A DNA stretch of 64,000 nucleotides, taken from positions 372,001-436,000 of the forward strand of contig JARGSG010000195.1 in assembly GCA_030374805.1 (NCBI GenBank). Reading direction: 5' to 3'. This document shows positions 46,340 to 59,374 of this stretch, piece after piece. This DNA comes from Gracilaria gracilis (taxonomy: Eukaryota; Rhodophyta; Florideophyceae; Gracilariales; Gracilariaceae). The notes under the pieces are model-generated. The model was given only the letters and a program-made list of their open reading frames with translations, did not search any database and was not told the DNA's origin. Numbering within the stretch: position 1 is the first letter of the stretch; each line of letters starts with the position of its first letter. A program made the translations under genes and the position numbers.

Positions 46340-46670
46340 GTTTCCCTCATTTGTGATCAGTTCCCAACATTGCAAGGCATCTCCTGTCATATGACTGACG
46401 GCATAATTTATTTTCTGCTCCTCAGTAGGCTCCCTATTCATACTTATGAATATATTCTCGAGCCCCTTTATCCAGCTGCGAGCATTTTTTCCAAAGAACT
46501 TTTCAGGTTTTCCAACTTTTAGTGATTGATTGGCCTGGTTACTGCCAACGAAATTAACAAAAGCATGATTAGCATTATTCAATTGGTTTTGTAACTGTGC
46601 AACTTGTTGTTGCAATTCTTGGATAGCTTGTATGCTTTGTTAGAATGAAGCTTGAGGAGGATTTGACATT

Positions 46671-47865
46671 TTTAATTTTTAAATTCAAATTCAAATGGTA
46701 CTACTTATTCAATGTTTGGCTTTGAAGTAATTAATGACTTTGCTAATTGTATCAACTGACTCTTTCGGAGCTCGATTGACACGAGTAATTGGCTCACCGT
46801 TGGGCAACGTGGCCACGGTTGCGTACTCGCGGTAAGTGCTTACACGGAGCTGATGTTCTTCTGTTAGGAGATGGTGGCAGTAAGCCAAGGGTTCCTTTCA
46901 CCAAAGGTCGCACAGGTGGCAAGGAATCCTCAACTTGTCCACGTTTTCCACGAGTACCAGATGTAGAGCGGCGCCAAAGCCTGATTGGCTGACAAGCGAC
47001 GAAATATGATTGGTTGAGCAGTTATGATCTCTCCACGACACTGTGGGCGGCTTGTGACAGTGACAGTTATGGTGGCAGCGATTAAGCGTACGCGGCGTTA
47101 CAGAGTCAGGCGGCTACAATACGCGTCGGTTGGACTCACAGTCGGCACGATTTTTATTGACAGCCCTGAGTATCCTGTCCAGTCGGTTACTGGCAGGGTT
47201 ACCTCCGTCTAAGTGACGGGTTGTCAGCGGGGCGTACCGGTCGTCTTAACCCGGTAAGTAAATCGTCTGCATTCGGAGTAGCTTCGGTTGCCCGATAGGC
47301 CTCGGCAGCCGATAGAAAGTTGGTTTTGAGATGTGTCCACTTTTCAACGTGGACACCTTGTGTAAGAGCCCTCCTCCGTGTACAGGTGGTTGATCCCGAC
47401 TGGTGGATGAAGACTGTAAGGAAATGGTATCAATCGACGGGATCAGCTCTTCACTTCGCAGGGTCTGATTGTTGTCCACGTGTACAAATGATGTCTTCTT
47501 GGTGGGAGACGGTTTGGACCTTGGTTTTGTTCGATTCGGCGGAATCTGGATTGCACTTGGCACTTTCTTATCGGACTTCTTAGTGTCACTGTTAACCACG
47601 TGGACAGATGTGCCTTGTTGTTCGGAATGTTCAGCACTTGCTGCGCTGGCAACGTCACCAGGTTTACTGTGAGCAGATATCACTGTAAAATGGTTAGTAC
47701 TGTGAAGACGATGCTACCAAATTGTTCCAAGTCAATTTATTTTTCAGAATGTTTCGGTTTTTTGCTTATTATTTAAAGTTTCATAACAGCATGTCTGACA
47801 AGACATCTGTAGGGTCTACACTGTAAAAATGTCGAAAGATGTCGATTTTTCCGTGCGCATTAAAA
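46671..47865. other. Unassigned stretch between element 2 and element 4
   Basis: Upstream of element 2 gag one expects a leader and 5' LTR, but nothing here resembles 25212-25505. A minus frame (47246-47680) with a polar, repetitive composition (TSVHVVNSDTKKSDKK, TSFVHVDNNQT) lacks an ATG. A tail fragment of repeat A lies at about 47738-47790. CCACGTGGAC-like motifs recur near 46940, 47340, 47475 and 47600. Confidence 0.35.
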
Positions 47866-50800
47866 GCTTGTTTCTAGGAGGGGTTGGTCTCGGAAGGGGC
47901 AAGCGTACCCCTCTGTCTTCTTTTTTACTTCCCTGTTCTCTCTCTTCCAGAGCGCACCGTCCTGACAACCGGTAATTATGGTGGTCCACGGCGACGCTGT
48001 ACAGGATTGAATGGACAGTGTTACACCAAAAGTTGGTTGATAGGATTCCAATCGGCACGTGTGATGCACAAGCGTTACGCCCCTCAACTGACACTGCGCC
48101 ACCGTGGCGCAGTTGCGTGGCAGATGGCGGTTACAGACAATTTCGTTAAAAATAAAAATCTGAATCGTGCGCTGGAAGATGCGCTCGCCAATATAAATGC
48201 ACCCTCGCGTCGCTTGTTTCCCACCTCTTCCTCTTCGTCTCCGTTCTTCATGCGCAATCTCCAAACTCGACGTCGAGTTTCTTATAAATCTCGAATATGG
48301 CACAGTATGGCCGAGATATGGCCGACATGTGGCCGTTTAGCTCGAAAATTTCAGAGAACGTGTAACTACGGAAAAAAAGTAATTTAGCAAACTGACACGT
48401 GTACAATTCGGACATATTTAGCCCACATTTGGGCCATATTTCGGCCATATGAAGAAAAATGAAACTTGTTTATCTCCGCTTTTTAAACGTTCCCACAAGT
48501 TTTCGAGTTAAACGGCCACATTTCGGCCATATTTGGGCCATGTTCGAGGTTTGTAGGGACTTGTCCAATGCCGGGCCGTGTGCAACAAGGACCTCATCTC
48601 CCACCCGGTAGTATTTCACCTTGCCGAGTGCTTCCCTGGGAACACTTGCCAACGCCACTCGAAATGCACGATGACCCGACGATCCCAGTAGCTCGAGGCC
48701 CCTGTGTCTCGGGCTGGCATCGTGTAGAACTTCTGTGTTCTCGGAAACGCGAACGGGAGGGATTGCGTGGAGTCCATCCTTCCCCCGGGGGAACAAGGTG
48801 TTGTTCCATAGCATGAAATTCTTAGCGTTACGGCGGATCGCCGTCTTCCTTCGCGAGTTCTGCTCGAGAACACGGGCTTCTGAGAGGAATCGTGCTACAT
48901 CCAACATGTAGGGCTCTAGACCACTCAAAGGCGGGTCCGACCAAGTGATGTCGGCCATGAGTTCTCTTGCGACCTCCTCCTTTATGGAACTCAGTTCTAC
49001 CATATCGGCTTCGTGAGAGCGCGTTGGGAATCTGGAGAAGAAGTTTGCAGCACCGTTCGCTACCACTGGACGGTACTTCACTTCAAAGTCATATTCGGCC
49101 ATCAGGTCCATCCAACGTGCCAACCTGCCCTGTATATCCCTCTTTTTGAAGACGTATTGTAGCGCCTGGTGGTCGGTCAGTATCTTGAAGGGTACTTCGG
49201 ATAAGAGATAGACACGAAAATTCTTCAGTGCAAAGAAAAACCGCTAAAGCTTCACACTCACAGATGGAGTAATTCTTTTCTCCGCGGCTGTCATCGTCCG
49301 TCACCCAAACTGGATAGGTTGTACTTTCTCATTCTTTTCTTCTGAGATAAGACCATCCCAAGCGCAACGGAAGAGGCGTCAGTCTCTACTATGAAAGGCT
49401 CTCCAAAATCCGGGTATGCGAGCTCAGGCGGCGTGGTCAGCTTTCCCTTCAGATCCTCGAACGCAGATTGCATCTCGTGCGTCCACTTAAAGGCACTCTT
49501 CACCGAGGTTGCTGCATGAAAAACCACAGAACTCTCAGCAAAGTTCCGAATGAACCGTCGGTAGTACCCAGCTAGTCCCAGGAAGCTCCCTAGCTCGGTC
49601 TAGTTCGTTGACTGAGGTGCATCCAAAATCCTTGCGATCTTCTCCCTGTCGACTTGTACGCCACCTTCGGTGAAGACGTGACCTAGCAGCTTAATCTCAG
49701 ACTGTGCAAAGCTGCACTTAGTCACCTTTACCTTCAAATTGGCAGCTTGAACCCTCTCGAACACTTCGCGACAGTGCATTAGGTGCTCACGGGGATCCTT
49801 CGAGAAGATGACCATATCATCCAAATAGACCATTGCAAAGGGCAGACCACGGAGAACCTCATCCATCATCTTCTGAAAGGTTGACGGCGCGTTCATCAAT
49901 CCGAACGGCATCACTTCAAACTTGTAAGTCCCGTAGCGACAGTTGAATATTGTCATTTCCTTGTTGGCTTCCGAAATCCGCACCTGCCAGTAACCGGGGT
50001 ACAAGTCCAAGGTGGTGAACACTCTCGACCCAGCAAGGTCGTCGAAGATATCTTCAACCTTGGGTAACGGCCAACGGTCGGGTTTCATCACCTGGTTTAG
50101 TTGACGGTAGTCCACACAAAACCTTGGTCGTCCGTCTTTCTTGGCTGCGATCACCACCGTAAGGGACCAGCCTGAACGCAAATTGGTGATTATCCCCGAC
50201 TTCAAGAGCTGTTCCACTTCCCTCTTGATGATGGCATTATGCTTGGGAGGCATCCCCCGAACGCTACTGTGGATGGGAGTATCATCCGTCAGCTCGAAGG
50301 GATGCACTACGAAGACATCTACCTGTCGGAGACCACTGATGTCCCATGCGATGATATCTGTCTTCTTCAGTGAGTCTGTCATCTCTCCTTGTTCACCGAA
50401 GAGAAGATGTCTCAGCTTCGAGGCCGGCAAGGCTGACCGATCGGCTTCCTTGTCCTCGGTAGACTCCTCTGTGGTTCAATCGAACTCCTCCAGATCGGGC
50501 TTGTACGGATTCTTGTTTACGATGGGCAGCACATATTCGAACTCCCAGTCCGATTTGTTCTCACTAGGACCAGTAGAAGAAGACGAGCTCTCATCGGAGA
50601 AGCCGTTCTGACCAGACTCGTCATCCGAAGTAAAATCTTCGCTTTCCGTTCGAGCTTCATCAATGACCAAGGGCTCGTTGTACATTGGTAACAGAACTTC
50701 CTCATCTCCCAGAGTAAGAGTCACTCGCTGACGGCTGAAGTCAAGCTACGCCTGCAAGACCTCCAACGTAGGGCATCCAATAATAACTTTGAAGGTGGTG

Positions 50801-52610
50801 TTCTGCACAACTAAAACGTCGAGAGGGACCCTTACGTCACCGAACGCCACCGGAAAGTCCTACACACTACCCAACACAGTGGCGGCAGTACCATCTGCTA
50901 CCGTCACCTTCCTGGTGGTAGGCTCTGGATTAAGCGTCAAATGGTCACACATGGATCGGGACAGGAAGTTCGGGACAGCACCTGTGCCCAACAGAGAGTT
51001 GGTGTCCAAACTATACAGTTTGACGGTCACGACCTTCAACCGCCGCCGGACCTCTGACGTGTGCCACACGGAAGCGTAACTCGCTGGCATGCTCCCTGAG
51101 AGAAGCCGCCTGAGCAGTTTCTTAGCTTTTTCTGCCCATAAGCTGCCGTTGCCAGCTCCGCCAGCACGTTGTACTTGCCAACGTGGTCTTGGAGGTCCTG
51201 CGAGGGCTTCTTGGTCTTCTTGATTTTTCTGGCGTTCTTCTTAGTCCTTTTACGGGCCATCGGGGGCGGAGGCGGCGGCCTCCGGTTTGCAAGGACGCCA
51301 ATATTCATTACTTCACTACACGATTGCTTCGGAAGAGACTGGCCGTCCACATTCTTCTTGGTGGGGGCTGCCATCTCTCCAGCCCTGGTACTCTCCTGGA
51401 CTACATCCACGGGCTCCTGGCCGTCGTGCTTCTTCAACTTCTCTTCGGCTGAAGATTCGGACTTCGTTCCGCTGAAAGCAACAGAATGTGGGTCCGACCT
51501 CTTACCCCTGGACGAACAAGTGGTTTCCGCGTGACCCATCTTGCCACAATTAGAACAACGAGTCTCTCGATGTGGGTTAGCGGGACAGCGGTTTGCACCG
51601 TGTCCAGTCTTCTTGCAGTAACTGCAAAGCCAGTCCTTGCTATCGTGAGACCCAGAGGGAGTTCCGGCACTTTCGAACCTTTTCTTCACGAAAAGCGAGA
51701 GTCCAGCAAGACGCTCGGTGAGCAAGTCGACCTTGCCCTCCAACTATTGTGAACTTCCTGAGTGAGCGTTGCCTCTGGTCAGAATTTTTCTTGTCTAGCC
51801 ACTCGGTGAGGGCTGTCCATCGTTGGAGAAGTAGGCCTCCCGGCCAATCTGAAACTCGAAGATTGCTTTCTTCAGAGCCAGGTAGGTACTCGATGCGCGA
51901 TACATAACAAATTGTGCCATGTCCGTTATGTCCGCAACAGCCTTGCGAAGCAGCCCGAACGAATCGGTGTCGTTGAACCCAACTCGTTTATAAAGCGAGT
52001 CCAACTTGGCCAACGAGCCCATGATATCACCTGGATCTAAACTTCCGGCAACAGGCTCATGAATCTCTTCTTCTGGCTTCGGTGCGTTGGCAAATTCTGC
52101 GAGCAACTTCGCCTTGACGGCAGGGTAGTTACTGGCCTCCTGTGTGAGTGAACCATCACGAGAAACGTTTGCATAATAGTAATGAAAATCGCTGCATTCC
52201 AGATGGCAGAGCAGATCAAGGGCCTTTTCTTCCTCGGATTTTCCACGCATAACGACGTTCTCGAACACGAAGAAAAACCTAACGACTTCCGAAGACGTTG
52301 TCCCGTCGAACACAACACGGGAGTAGGTATCAGTCATCTTCGAATGATAAGACGACTTTGGCTGCGGTACCATAAAAGCTTGTTTCTGGAGGGGTTGGTC
52401 TCGGAAGGGGCAAGCGTACCCCTCTGTCTTCTTTTTTACTTCTCTGTTCTCTCTCTTCCAGAGCGCGCTGTCCTGCCGACCGGTACTTATGCTGGTCCGC
52501 GGCGATGCTGTGGAGGATTGAATGGACAGGGTTCCACCAAAAGGTTGGTGGACAGCATTCCAGTCGGCACGTGTGGTGCACAAGCGTCGCACGTGTCCAA
52601 CACGAATATT
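47866..52610 (-). mobile_element. Element 4: Ty3/gypsy retrotransposon (broken, incomplete)
   Basis: Related terminal repeats at about 47866-48110 and 52372-52610 (both with GGGGTTGGTCTCGGAAGGGG) are the LTR parts still recognisable. After the right one, in element direction, comes the primer-site-like TGGTACCGCAGCC. Gag is about 51036-52337 (MTDTYSRVVFDGTTSSEVVR) with two zinc knuckles, CSYCKKTGHGANRC and CSNCGKMGHAETTC. Pol is about 48500-51036, with RT (CVDYRQLNQVMKPDRWPLPK, MVYLDDMVIFSKDPREHLMH), RNase H (FIVETDASSVALGMVLSQ), and only the edges of integrase. Broken and incomplete, about ten breaks. This lineage differs from elements 1-3. Confidence 0.85.
48285..48555. repeat. Inverted-repeat (foldback-like) sequence in the end of element 4
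   Basis: The arms of about 70-75 bp, left ATCTCGAATATGGCACAGTA... and right (reversed) ACCTCGAACATGGCCCAAAT..., share GTGGCCGTTTARCTCGAAAA. A third, shorter piece of the arm (GGGCCATATTTCGGCCATAT) lies inside. Because of this, MAEIWPxCG-like words appear on both strands; they are not protein evidence. A small inserted foldback element is the likely cause. Confidence 0.65.
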
Positions 52611-52619
52611 GCACTCTAA

Positions 52620-53720
52620 AAACGACGAATTTTGGCCTGAACTTTGAGTTCTTGTCAGCGCTGACGTTTCGGAAACCCCGTTTAGTAGAGAGTTGAGACT
52701 TCTTAGGAAATAGTTGCAAATATGAATATAAAGCTCTACGAGCAGCTGTGATAAAGATAAGAAGTGTTTTGTATTCTTCTATTTCGTAGACAAGTTATAG
52801 TGGTATTAATTCTTGAACTCTTTGTGTATTTGAGCTGTGTCACAGATTTTGAAGGCCCAGTACAAATGAATTTTGAAAGCTTATGTAAAAGATATTTTTC
52901 TACTTTTTCGAGCGTAACTGAAGCATTAAAACCCACCCAAAAATATTGTTCAATATGAGCTGCGTCTGAAATATAGAGCAGTTAAAGACGTATCATGCCA
53001 AATTTCGCATATGTGCCCGTGTGATCTTACAGATAACTTCATTTTAACTTTCTAGGAAGCATACTGAAAGGCACCTATCTGACAATGTAAAGAAAATTCA
53101 AAGCTCAACCAACTTTGGTAAAAGCTCCAACAGCTTCAATGGGTGTTTAATTGTACTTTTGGATTAAAGAAACGCCTTTTGATGAGGCTGGGTATACAGG
53201 AAAAAAATTTCAGAATATGCCTTTCGTAAAAATGATTTATCTCAATTGTCAAAATTACCGCTTTCCCCTGCTGCGGCGGATGCTCAACATTGTGGCAAAG
53301 TAAAAATTTTCAAAAACACTGTTCTTGGTTAATATACGGAATATATCTGCCAAATTATATTCAGAGCAAAAAAGACTAACGTCGAAAATTTTAGGACAAT
53401 CAAAGGATTCTCTAAAAGAGCGTCCGTGTTTTCAAAAATGGAATTTCACTTTCAAAAATGCTAGTTTTGGTGACCGCAAACGCAAATAATATACTTCCTA
53501 ACACTGATCTCACAACAAAGCCTCTATTGCAACTTTTGAGCTTAAAGATGTCACACATTTTTTACTTGTCTGCGAGTCAAATATATATACCCAAGCTAAG
53601 ATTTAAAATAATCATTATCTGCAAATATGAAGTCACTATAAATTCTAATGTGTAATGATCCTTAGTCTACTTTTATGAACTTCATTCAAAACGGATCCGC
53701 GCTCTTCATCTGCTAAATCA
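52620..53720. other. AT-rich gap between element 4 and the Copia element
   Basis: About 1.1 kb of AT-rich sequence with no gene I can support. It contains the arm fragment at 53421-53476. Confidence 0.5.
53421..53476. repeat. Fragment of the foldback element of 33087-33453
   Basis: CGTCCGTGTTTTCAAAAATG through AATGCTAGTTTTGGTGACCG matches the first ~55 bp of the left arm at 33087, then stops abruptly. This shows that the foldback element is a dispersed family. Confidence 0.75.
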
Positions 53721-53724
53721 TTTT

Positions 53725-56700
53725 TGTTCATTTTTTCCCATTTTTCATTTTAAACTTTTCTGCAGTAATTTTTGGACATTTTCTCACATAAAAGAAAATT
53801 TGGGGGCAGGAATAAGCGAGCCAAACTAAATGTTCTCTCTTGGAACAAAACTCGGTATAGCTTTCTGATTCATTGAGCAGCAATTGGCAGTTCAAAAGGT
53901 TCTTCTGATGAATTATATACCTTCTGTTTCCAGTGTCCACTTGCGTTCCAGCGAACTTGAAACTATCCATTTTCCTCTCTCGGGATTCAAAAGGTTCCAA
54001 CGATTTCTCATTAATGTGAACAAATTCTTCGTACTAAGTGATGATTGAATCGTCAACGTAGGATCCAAGTAGTCCAATTAAGGCGTCCTGCTTGCGTTTG
54101 TAAAACGTGGAAATGTCTCCCTTCATTGGGTTCATTTGGAGATCGTTACGGATATGATCCGTGATGGTTACATTCCAGTAATTACTAGCGTCTGGTTAAC
54201 CGTGGAGAGGTTTCATTAATTGAAGCATAGTTCCTTCGGTTAAATTCATTTCCTTACGAGGTTTAAAGTACACTTCTCTTGCTGGGTTCCGAGTGCTTTG
54301 TATTTACGCCTCAGTGACGTCATGGCTCCACACTTTCCAACCGTTAATCGCTGCGATTGATAACATAATGCCAACTGTACTATGCCTTACTGTCGTGGCA
54401 TTGTGTGCTAAGAAATTTTGATCCTTATCCGAAAAACCTTGTGCTACGAATCGAGCTTTGAATACTTCATCAGGGGTACCAGGATTCTTAATTGAATAAA
54501 CGAATCGGGATCCAATGATATTGGCGTCGGTGGGCACTTCAGATTTACTAACTTCCTTCCAAGTTCCTCGTTTCACTAATCCTTCAGTTTCCTTCTTCTT
54601 GGCTTTCAAGAATCCAGAAGAGTCTTTACGGGGATCGTTGGGTTTCAGAACTATGGTTATAAATGTGTTGAATTGAAAGAAACAGTAAGTAAGCAAATGC
54701 TCCATGTTATTCGGTACTGATTTGGGCTTCTCTAATTGGTCATTAAAGTTTTTGTTTACGTGTGGCTTAGCTTGATGAACGCTATGTTGGACTTCGCCAT
54801 TCTCTTTCTGAACGAAAACCTGCTCGCCTTCAATACGGGTGACTTTGAAGGGTCCTGTGTAGTTTGCGGTAACGTTTTCTTGAAAGATGAGTACCGTGTC
54901 GGCGGGAGTGTAGTCATGTTGAACTGCTTCTGGTAGACATGAGTCTAGGGCAGTTTTCACACGTAGTTCATTTGAAATGATTTCCATTTCTGAACGAGCG
55001 TTTACCAGAGCTTGTATGCGCTCTTCCTGGTCTGGCAGTTGAGTTTGAATGCCTGAAAAATGGGGTAGAACTCCGAATACGAGAAGAGATGGGACAAGGC
55101 CTTCAGGGTTCATGTTATCGTTCATAGCCTTGACATCTGTAGCGAGAATGAGATCATCATTTTCAATATCTGCATCGTATTTAATTTGGTTAAAGATGCG
55201 ACGTAGGGGTGCGTGACAACGTTCACCGGCAGCGATGTAGTTATGGGTTTCCACGCCCGAAAGGCGAAAGTCAATTCCAAATTCATGCAATTTGTCTTTC
55301 CACTTCGGCAAAGTGAAAACAGATCTTTGATCAAAACGGATCGAGTCCGGGTATCCAGTGTAAAGCTGGGCCCAACAGTTCAGAAAAGTATTCCAGATAT
55401 CATCCAGTGATTGTCCATCGAGATATCGAGCGGCACCGAAGTGTGGGTGAATATCAACTACGTGTACTACAGCCTTCTTGTTGATTGTAAATAAGTCTAT
55501 AGCTAGATCCTGGTTGAAGATTACACCATGTGGGAATGAAACGCGAAAGCGCTGTGGCTTTGGAGTGAAACGTTGACACCTCCAGCAATCTTTGCTAATG
55601 GAAGTAAGCAGTTCTCTTGTTTCTTTATTTGCTGCTTCTGGTTTAGGTAGTTTGAGGAGATTGAAGAGCTTTTTCACTGATGGATCAAAGAAGTGAATAT
55701 GCAAACGACATAATCCATTTTTGCTGCATAACGTTGGGAATTCATTCATCTCGAGATACATGTGTCCCAATATCCGTTGCAGAGGCATTTCCCATCCTTT
55801 CTTGCATACCAACAGGTTTTCGACATTTTTGACATAGATATTTTCTCGATCAAGGAAGTCTAGACCACGTAGAAAGGTAATATCACCATCAAGAACGTCG
55901 ACTGTTAGCTTAATGATGCGTCCTTGTGGTGCGAGGATTCGGATAGGGATTTGAGCAATGCCGTTAAAAATGTTGTCTCCCACCCGGAACAGAATGTTGC
56001 TCTTCCTTTCTTCATTTCGGTACCGTAGTACTTGGTGGAATATGCTTTAGCTTGCTTATCACCAATGACAGAGCGTTGTGCGACAATATCCAGACATCCA
56101 CCATTAAATTCCTCATTACAAGAGAATTCCAACTCGTCCTTTGATACCAAAACGCACGTGAATTTGCGTTTCCAATATCTTCGAAATTTATGTACTGTAC
56201 CTTTTGGATCACTGTGAAGCTTGCGTTTCAATGCTTCTTTGCGAGTTTGGCCGAAGTCCAGAGGTGAGGTGAAGTTGTCGATATCAAATTGCGTATAGCA
56301 AGTCTTGAAAAGATCGAGCTGCTCGTCAATGATCTCGTCGGAGTCAGAATCTCCTTCGTCACTAGCCTTCAAGGCATCATCGGGCTCATCCTTTGGTTCG
56401 AAGAATATGTTCCGGTTTTCAAAATCTGATTCATTCTCACTACCATCATGGGTTTGGGTGCAAAGCTCGTACAGTACGTGTTTGAGGGCTTTGTTCTTTG
56501 AGTTGAATTTGCCAGAACGGTGAAGGTGTTGTACCTTACGGGAGGTGACTGTGGCAATATACTGGGTTTTTTTCAATTTCTGATTATGTGACCGTCTTCA
56601 CCAAATCAAAAACAAATTAAATTCTTGCAGAAGCGATAGTTGTTTCGATATTTCTTTCGATTATGCTTGTATCGACCCGAACGAGTGGAAGGGCCAGAAT

Positions 56701-58240
56701 TGTAATTTGTGTCGAACAGTTTGGACTTAGATGACGAATCAAATGGGTTAGTTTCCTTCCGAGCTATCTTCTCTTCATTCTTACGTCGGATGGCACATTC
56801 CAATTGGGTGTAGAACTATTGGGTATTGAGTTGTCCAGTGTCCAAAAATGCAATGCGGAGAGTCGCCCAGGTATTGCCGACAACGGCGTTACGGAGAAAT
56901 CCAATACGACAGGCTTCAGACTGACAATGAGCAGAACCTTGTGGTGCAAATCTAGAGGTGTCAGCTTCAAGGGTTTCCAAAACCTTGGTACTCCTTTCTT
57001 TGTTTTTCTAGTAACTTTCAAAACCGATGGCGTTTGATTGGTTTTCAATTCGTTTCTTCCGTGCAGTAGAATTGCATTGGTTTTCCATGAGGACGTTTGC
57101 CATATCAATAGAATCAACACGATCGAATATATTTTGGAAGAAAAACCTCTTAACCTTGTCACGAAGGACATGGTGCATAAAATAAATTTGCCTATCCGAG
57201 GGAACATCGTAGTCAGCCATGGCTAATTTGTATTCCCTACAGAATTCTTCCCAAGACTCATCAATTGCTCCAGAAAATTTAGAAAACTTGTATTTGAAGC
57301 GCATTGCCACATTGTGTGCTGGTTTTGATTTATTAAGCTTTGATTTATTCCTATTATGAGGGCGGTCCTGAGAATTTTGAGGATGAGTTCGAATATGTAT
57401 GGTGTTGACATGAGCAGATTCTTCAGGAGGAGAATTGGGGGTGGGAGGGACTGTACCAGTGGAAGGGGGTCAACAAGGCGAAGAGTAATAGGATTCTCAG
57501 CAGGTGGTTGTGCATGTGGTGAAATAATTGCTTGTGAGTCGCCAAGTAATTTCATAGCTGTATTAATATCTTCATGGTTGATATATATTGTAAAAACAAG
57601 ACAAGGAAGTCTACGGTTTTTGTGACTTTACAGGTTTCCACCAAGTTGGTTAATCAGCCTAGCCAAAGAGCTAAATAGACTCAAATTTTCAGTTTATCCA
57701 TGCTGAAATAATTGTTCCGGTGTGGAATCATTGCGAAGTGCTCGAGCAATTTGATTTCCGGTGAGGTTTGGAATATCCAGTTGATAGGATCGAAAAGCTT
57801 CCCAAAGATTAAACTGCAGTTCATTGTGAATGTTCAAATGTTCACCGAAGAGGTTTGCACGAATATTTGATGCCCAATATTGGCGAAGTTGAGAAACTGA
57901 TGATCCCAGATCAGGAAACGGTCAACGCAGCGGAGTATTGGGGGTAGTACCCCGAGGGAGAGTGGAATGACGATGAATCGAGAGGTTATTTGTAGGCATC
58001 AGAGAACTACACCAGTCCGTGTTAGGATTTATGGGAGTCCTTGTTGAAGCTCCCGGATTGAAAGGTCCGGAGTTTGGAGGTCCCGCGGCTGATTTTGAAC
58101 CGGGGTGCGAACTAGTTGGCTTTTATTCTTCTGCCCTCTGCGTGTTTCTCGGAGGAGCACTTGGGGTCCTTGAGTGAAGCATGGAAGTTTGAAATTCATT
58201 AACCATATTTGAAATCTTCAAGTTTTCCATTAATGAAAAA
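53725..58240 (-). mobile_element. Copia-type LTR retrotransposon (broken, ends not seen)
   Basis: The order integrase then RT identifies Ty1/copia. Gag is about 56600-58230 (FKYKFSKFSGAIDESWEEFC). Protease is near 56000-56150 (GGCLDIVAQRSVIG). Integrase has SISKDCWRCQRFTPKPQRF and THNYIAAGERCHAPLRRIF, the GERYHxPLRR form seen in fungal and protist Copia elements. RT starts LVKRGTWKEV and IIGSRFVYSIKNPGTPDEVF, and its far end is near 53725-54000 (LNCQLLLNESESYTEFCSKR). I find no LTRs with confidence; the AT-rich 58240-58500 may hold the 5' one. Broken, with several breaks. Confidence 0.85.
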
Positions 58241-58540
58241 TAGAAAGTTCAAGACAATAATCAAAAATAAATTATTTTACTATTATATTTTCAACAATAA
58301 TGGCTAATATAAAAATAAGACGCTATAATTTATTGTTTCGAATGTATTTTGTATGTTTTGTTAATTTTTAATGAGTTTTATGCTTTTTACTTGGCTTTTT
58401 GGTGTTTTGAGGAAGGTTTAATGAGGAAATCTAGAAAAGATATAGAAAGTATTGTTAAATTTATTAGAAAGGGTAATTTACTCGAGCCTATTCACAACCC
58501 TTCGATGGCGGCGGCTTGAGCGGTGGCGGTCCAGGTTAAT

Positions 58541-58792
58541 CTATGTATTGAATGCCTGCTTGCAAGGTCCACACGGCCTCTGGTCCACTGGTACGGTCTG
58601 GCGCGTGTATGCTTGATGCTTACGGCCTTTCAGATGCATCTTGTAAGTTGCTTTAGTATGGCTGACATCGTCGCAGTCGCAAGTAAACATTTTCTTACTT
58701 TTCGCTTTTTTGCCTTGCAATTGCCACGCGTTCAATGTGTATCGCTTTATGCCACGTGAAGGTGAAAGCAAGGCTGCAGCGGTACTGTACAT
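58541..58792 (-). CDS. Possible small zinc-finger protein
   Basis: 83 aa from the first ATG of a longer open frame (MYSTAAALLSPSRGIKRYTL). It has one C2H2-like unit, CDCDDVSHTKATYKMHLKGRKHQ broken at CDC...H-x5-H, with the HLKGRKHQ end typical of U1-type fingers, although the cysteines are spaced by one residue instead of two. The frame stays open upstream to about 58966 without an ATG, through C-rich low-complexity sequence. It could be a real small RNA-binding protein, the last exon of a gene, or a remnant of a mobile element. Confidence 0.3.
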   Translation of the reverse strand: MYSTAAALLSPSRGIKRYTLNAWQLQGKKAKSKKMFTCDCDDVSHTKATYKMHLKGRKHQAYTRQTVPVDQRPCGPCKQAFNT

Positions 58793-59374
58793 TAGGGGGT
58801 GACGGGTCGCGTTGCACCAGCAACAATGCGCGTACGGGAAGGATATGTCTCGATGCGCCGTTGCGCGTTCCTTGGGTAGGGGGATTGCGACGGCGGGGGG
58901 GGGGGGGGCGGCGGCAGCGATGGTGACCTTCGAAAGCCGTCGTCGTTGGCGGACACGGTGGACCACGCAGGAGTGACGGGGCGAGGCGCTGCAACTAAGG
59001 GTCCAGGGGAGGTGGGACCGGCGTGTAGAGGGGCTTCAGATGGTGCGGGTAACACGCAGAGTGCCGAAGACGTAGTAGGACAATAGCAATTTTCCTGTAC
59101 AAAAGAATCGACTTGAACAGCCTCAAACTTTAAGATGGTGGGGTAATGGAGAGTCCACGGAGGGAAAGAATACTTTGAAGAGGAGGAGACAGGGTTGGAA
59201 AACGTAGGGTTAGTGCGTAGTCGTAGCGAATGTTTTGAGCAGGAAAACTTACTTTAAACTCTTTGCCTTGGAGAGAACAGGTTCGAACGCAGTAACAGAC
59301 ACTATAAGTGAACTTATAATGGGTAGTAGTAGACTGCAGAGTAGGCTCGATGCGCAGAAATGCAGCTTAATTGC

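Larger units (their letters stand above)
25212..46670 (-). mobile_element. Element 2: Ty3/gypsy LTR retrotransposon, heavily broken and invaded
   Basis: A minus-strand relative of element 1. The 3' LTR is probably 25212-25505, preceded on its strand by a purine tract. Parts from its 3' end: an accessory ORF (25584-26098), integrase end plus chromo-like domain (about 26099-26641: HHTFHVSLLKPFVQP, IEKIFDYRIRRSRLQYLVHY), RT and protease (about 31580-32600: NILMDSGCEENVIS), gag zinc-finger and middle (about 32758-33660), gag start (about 46345-46670). It is interrupted by two DNA transposons (26642 to about 31420), a foldback element (33087-33453) and element 3. A large part of pol is not present. 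Beyond 46670 I cannot find a matching 5' LTR. Old and many times broken. Confidence 0.8.

Noticed and set aside
47246-47683. 145-codon minus frame with repeated HVDN/HVVN words
   Set aside because: No ATG and no domain; probably retroelement debris.
48248-48448. Small frame with MAEIWPKCG on the minus strand
   Set aside because: Explained by the inverted repeat at 48285-48555.
59280-59300. GGTTCGAACGC resembling a tRNA T-loop
   Set aside because: No matching acceptor stem, D-arm or anticodon arm nearby.
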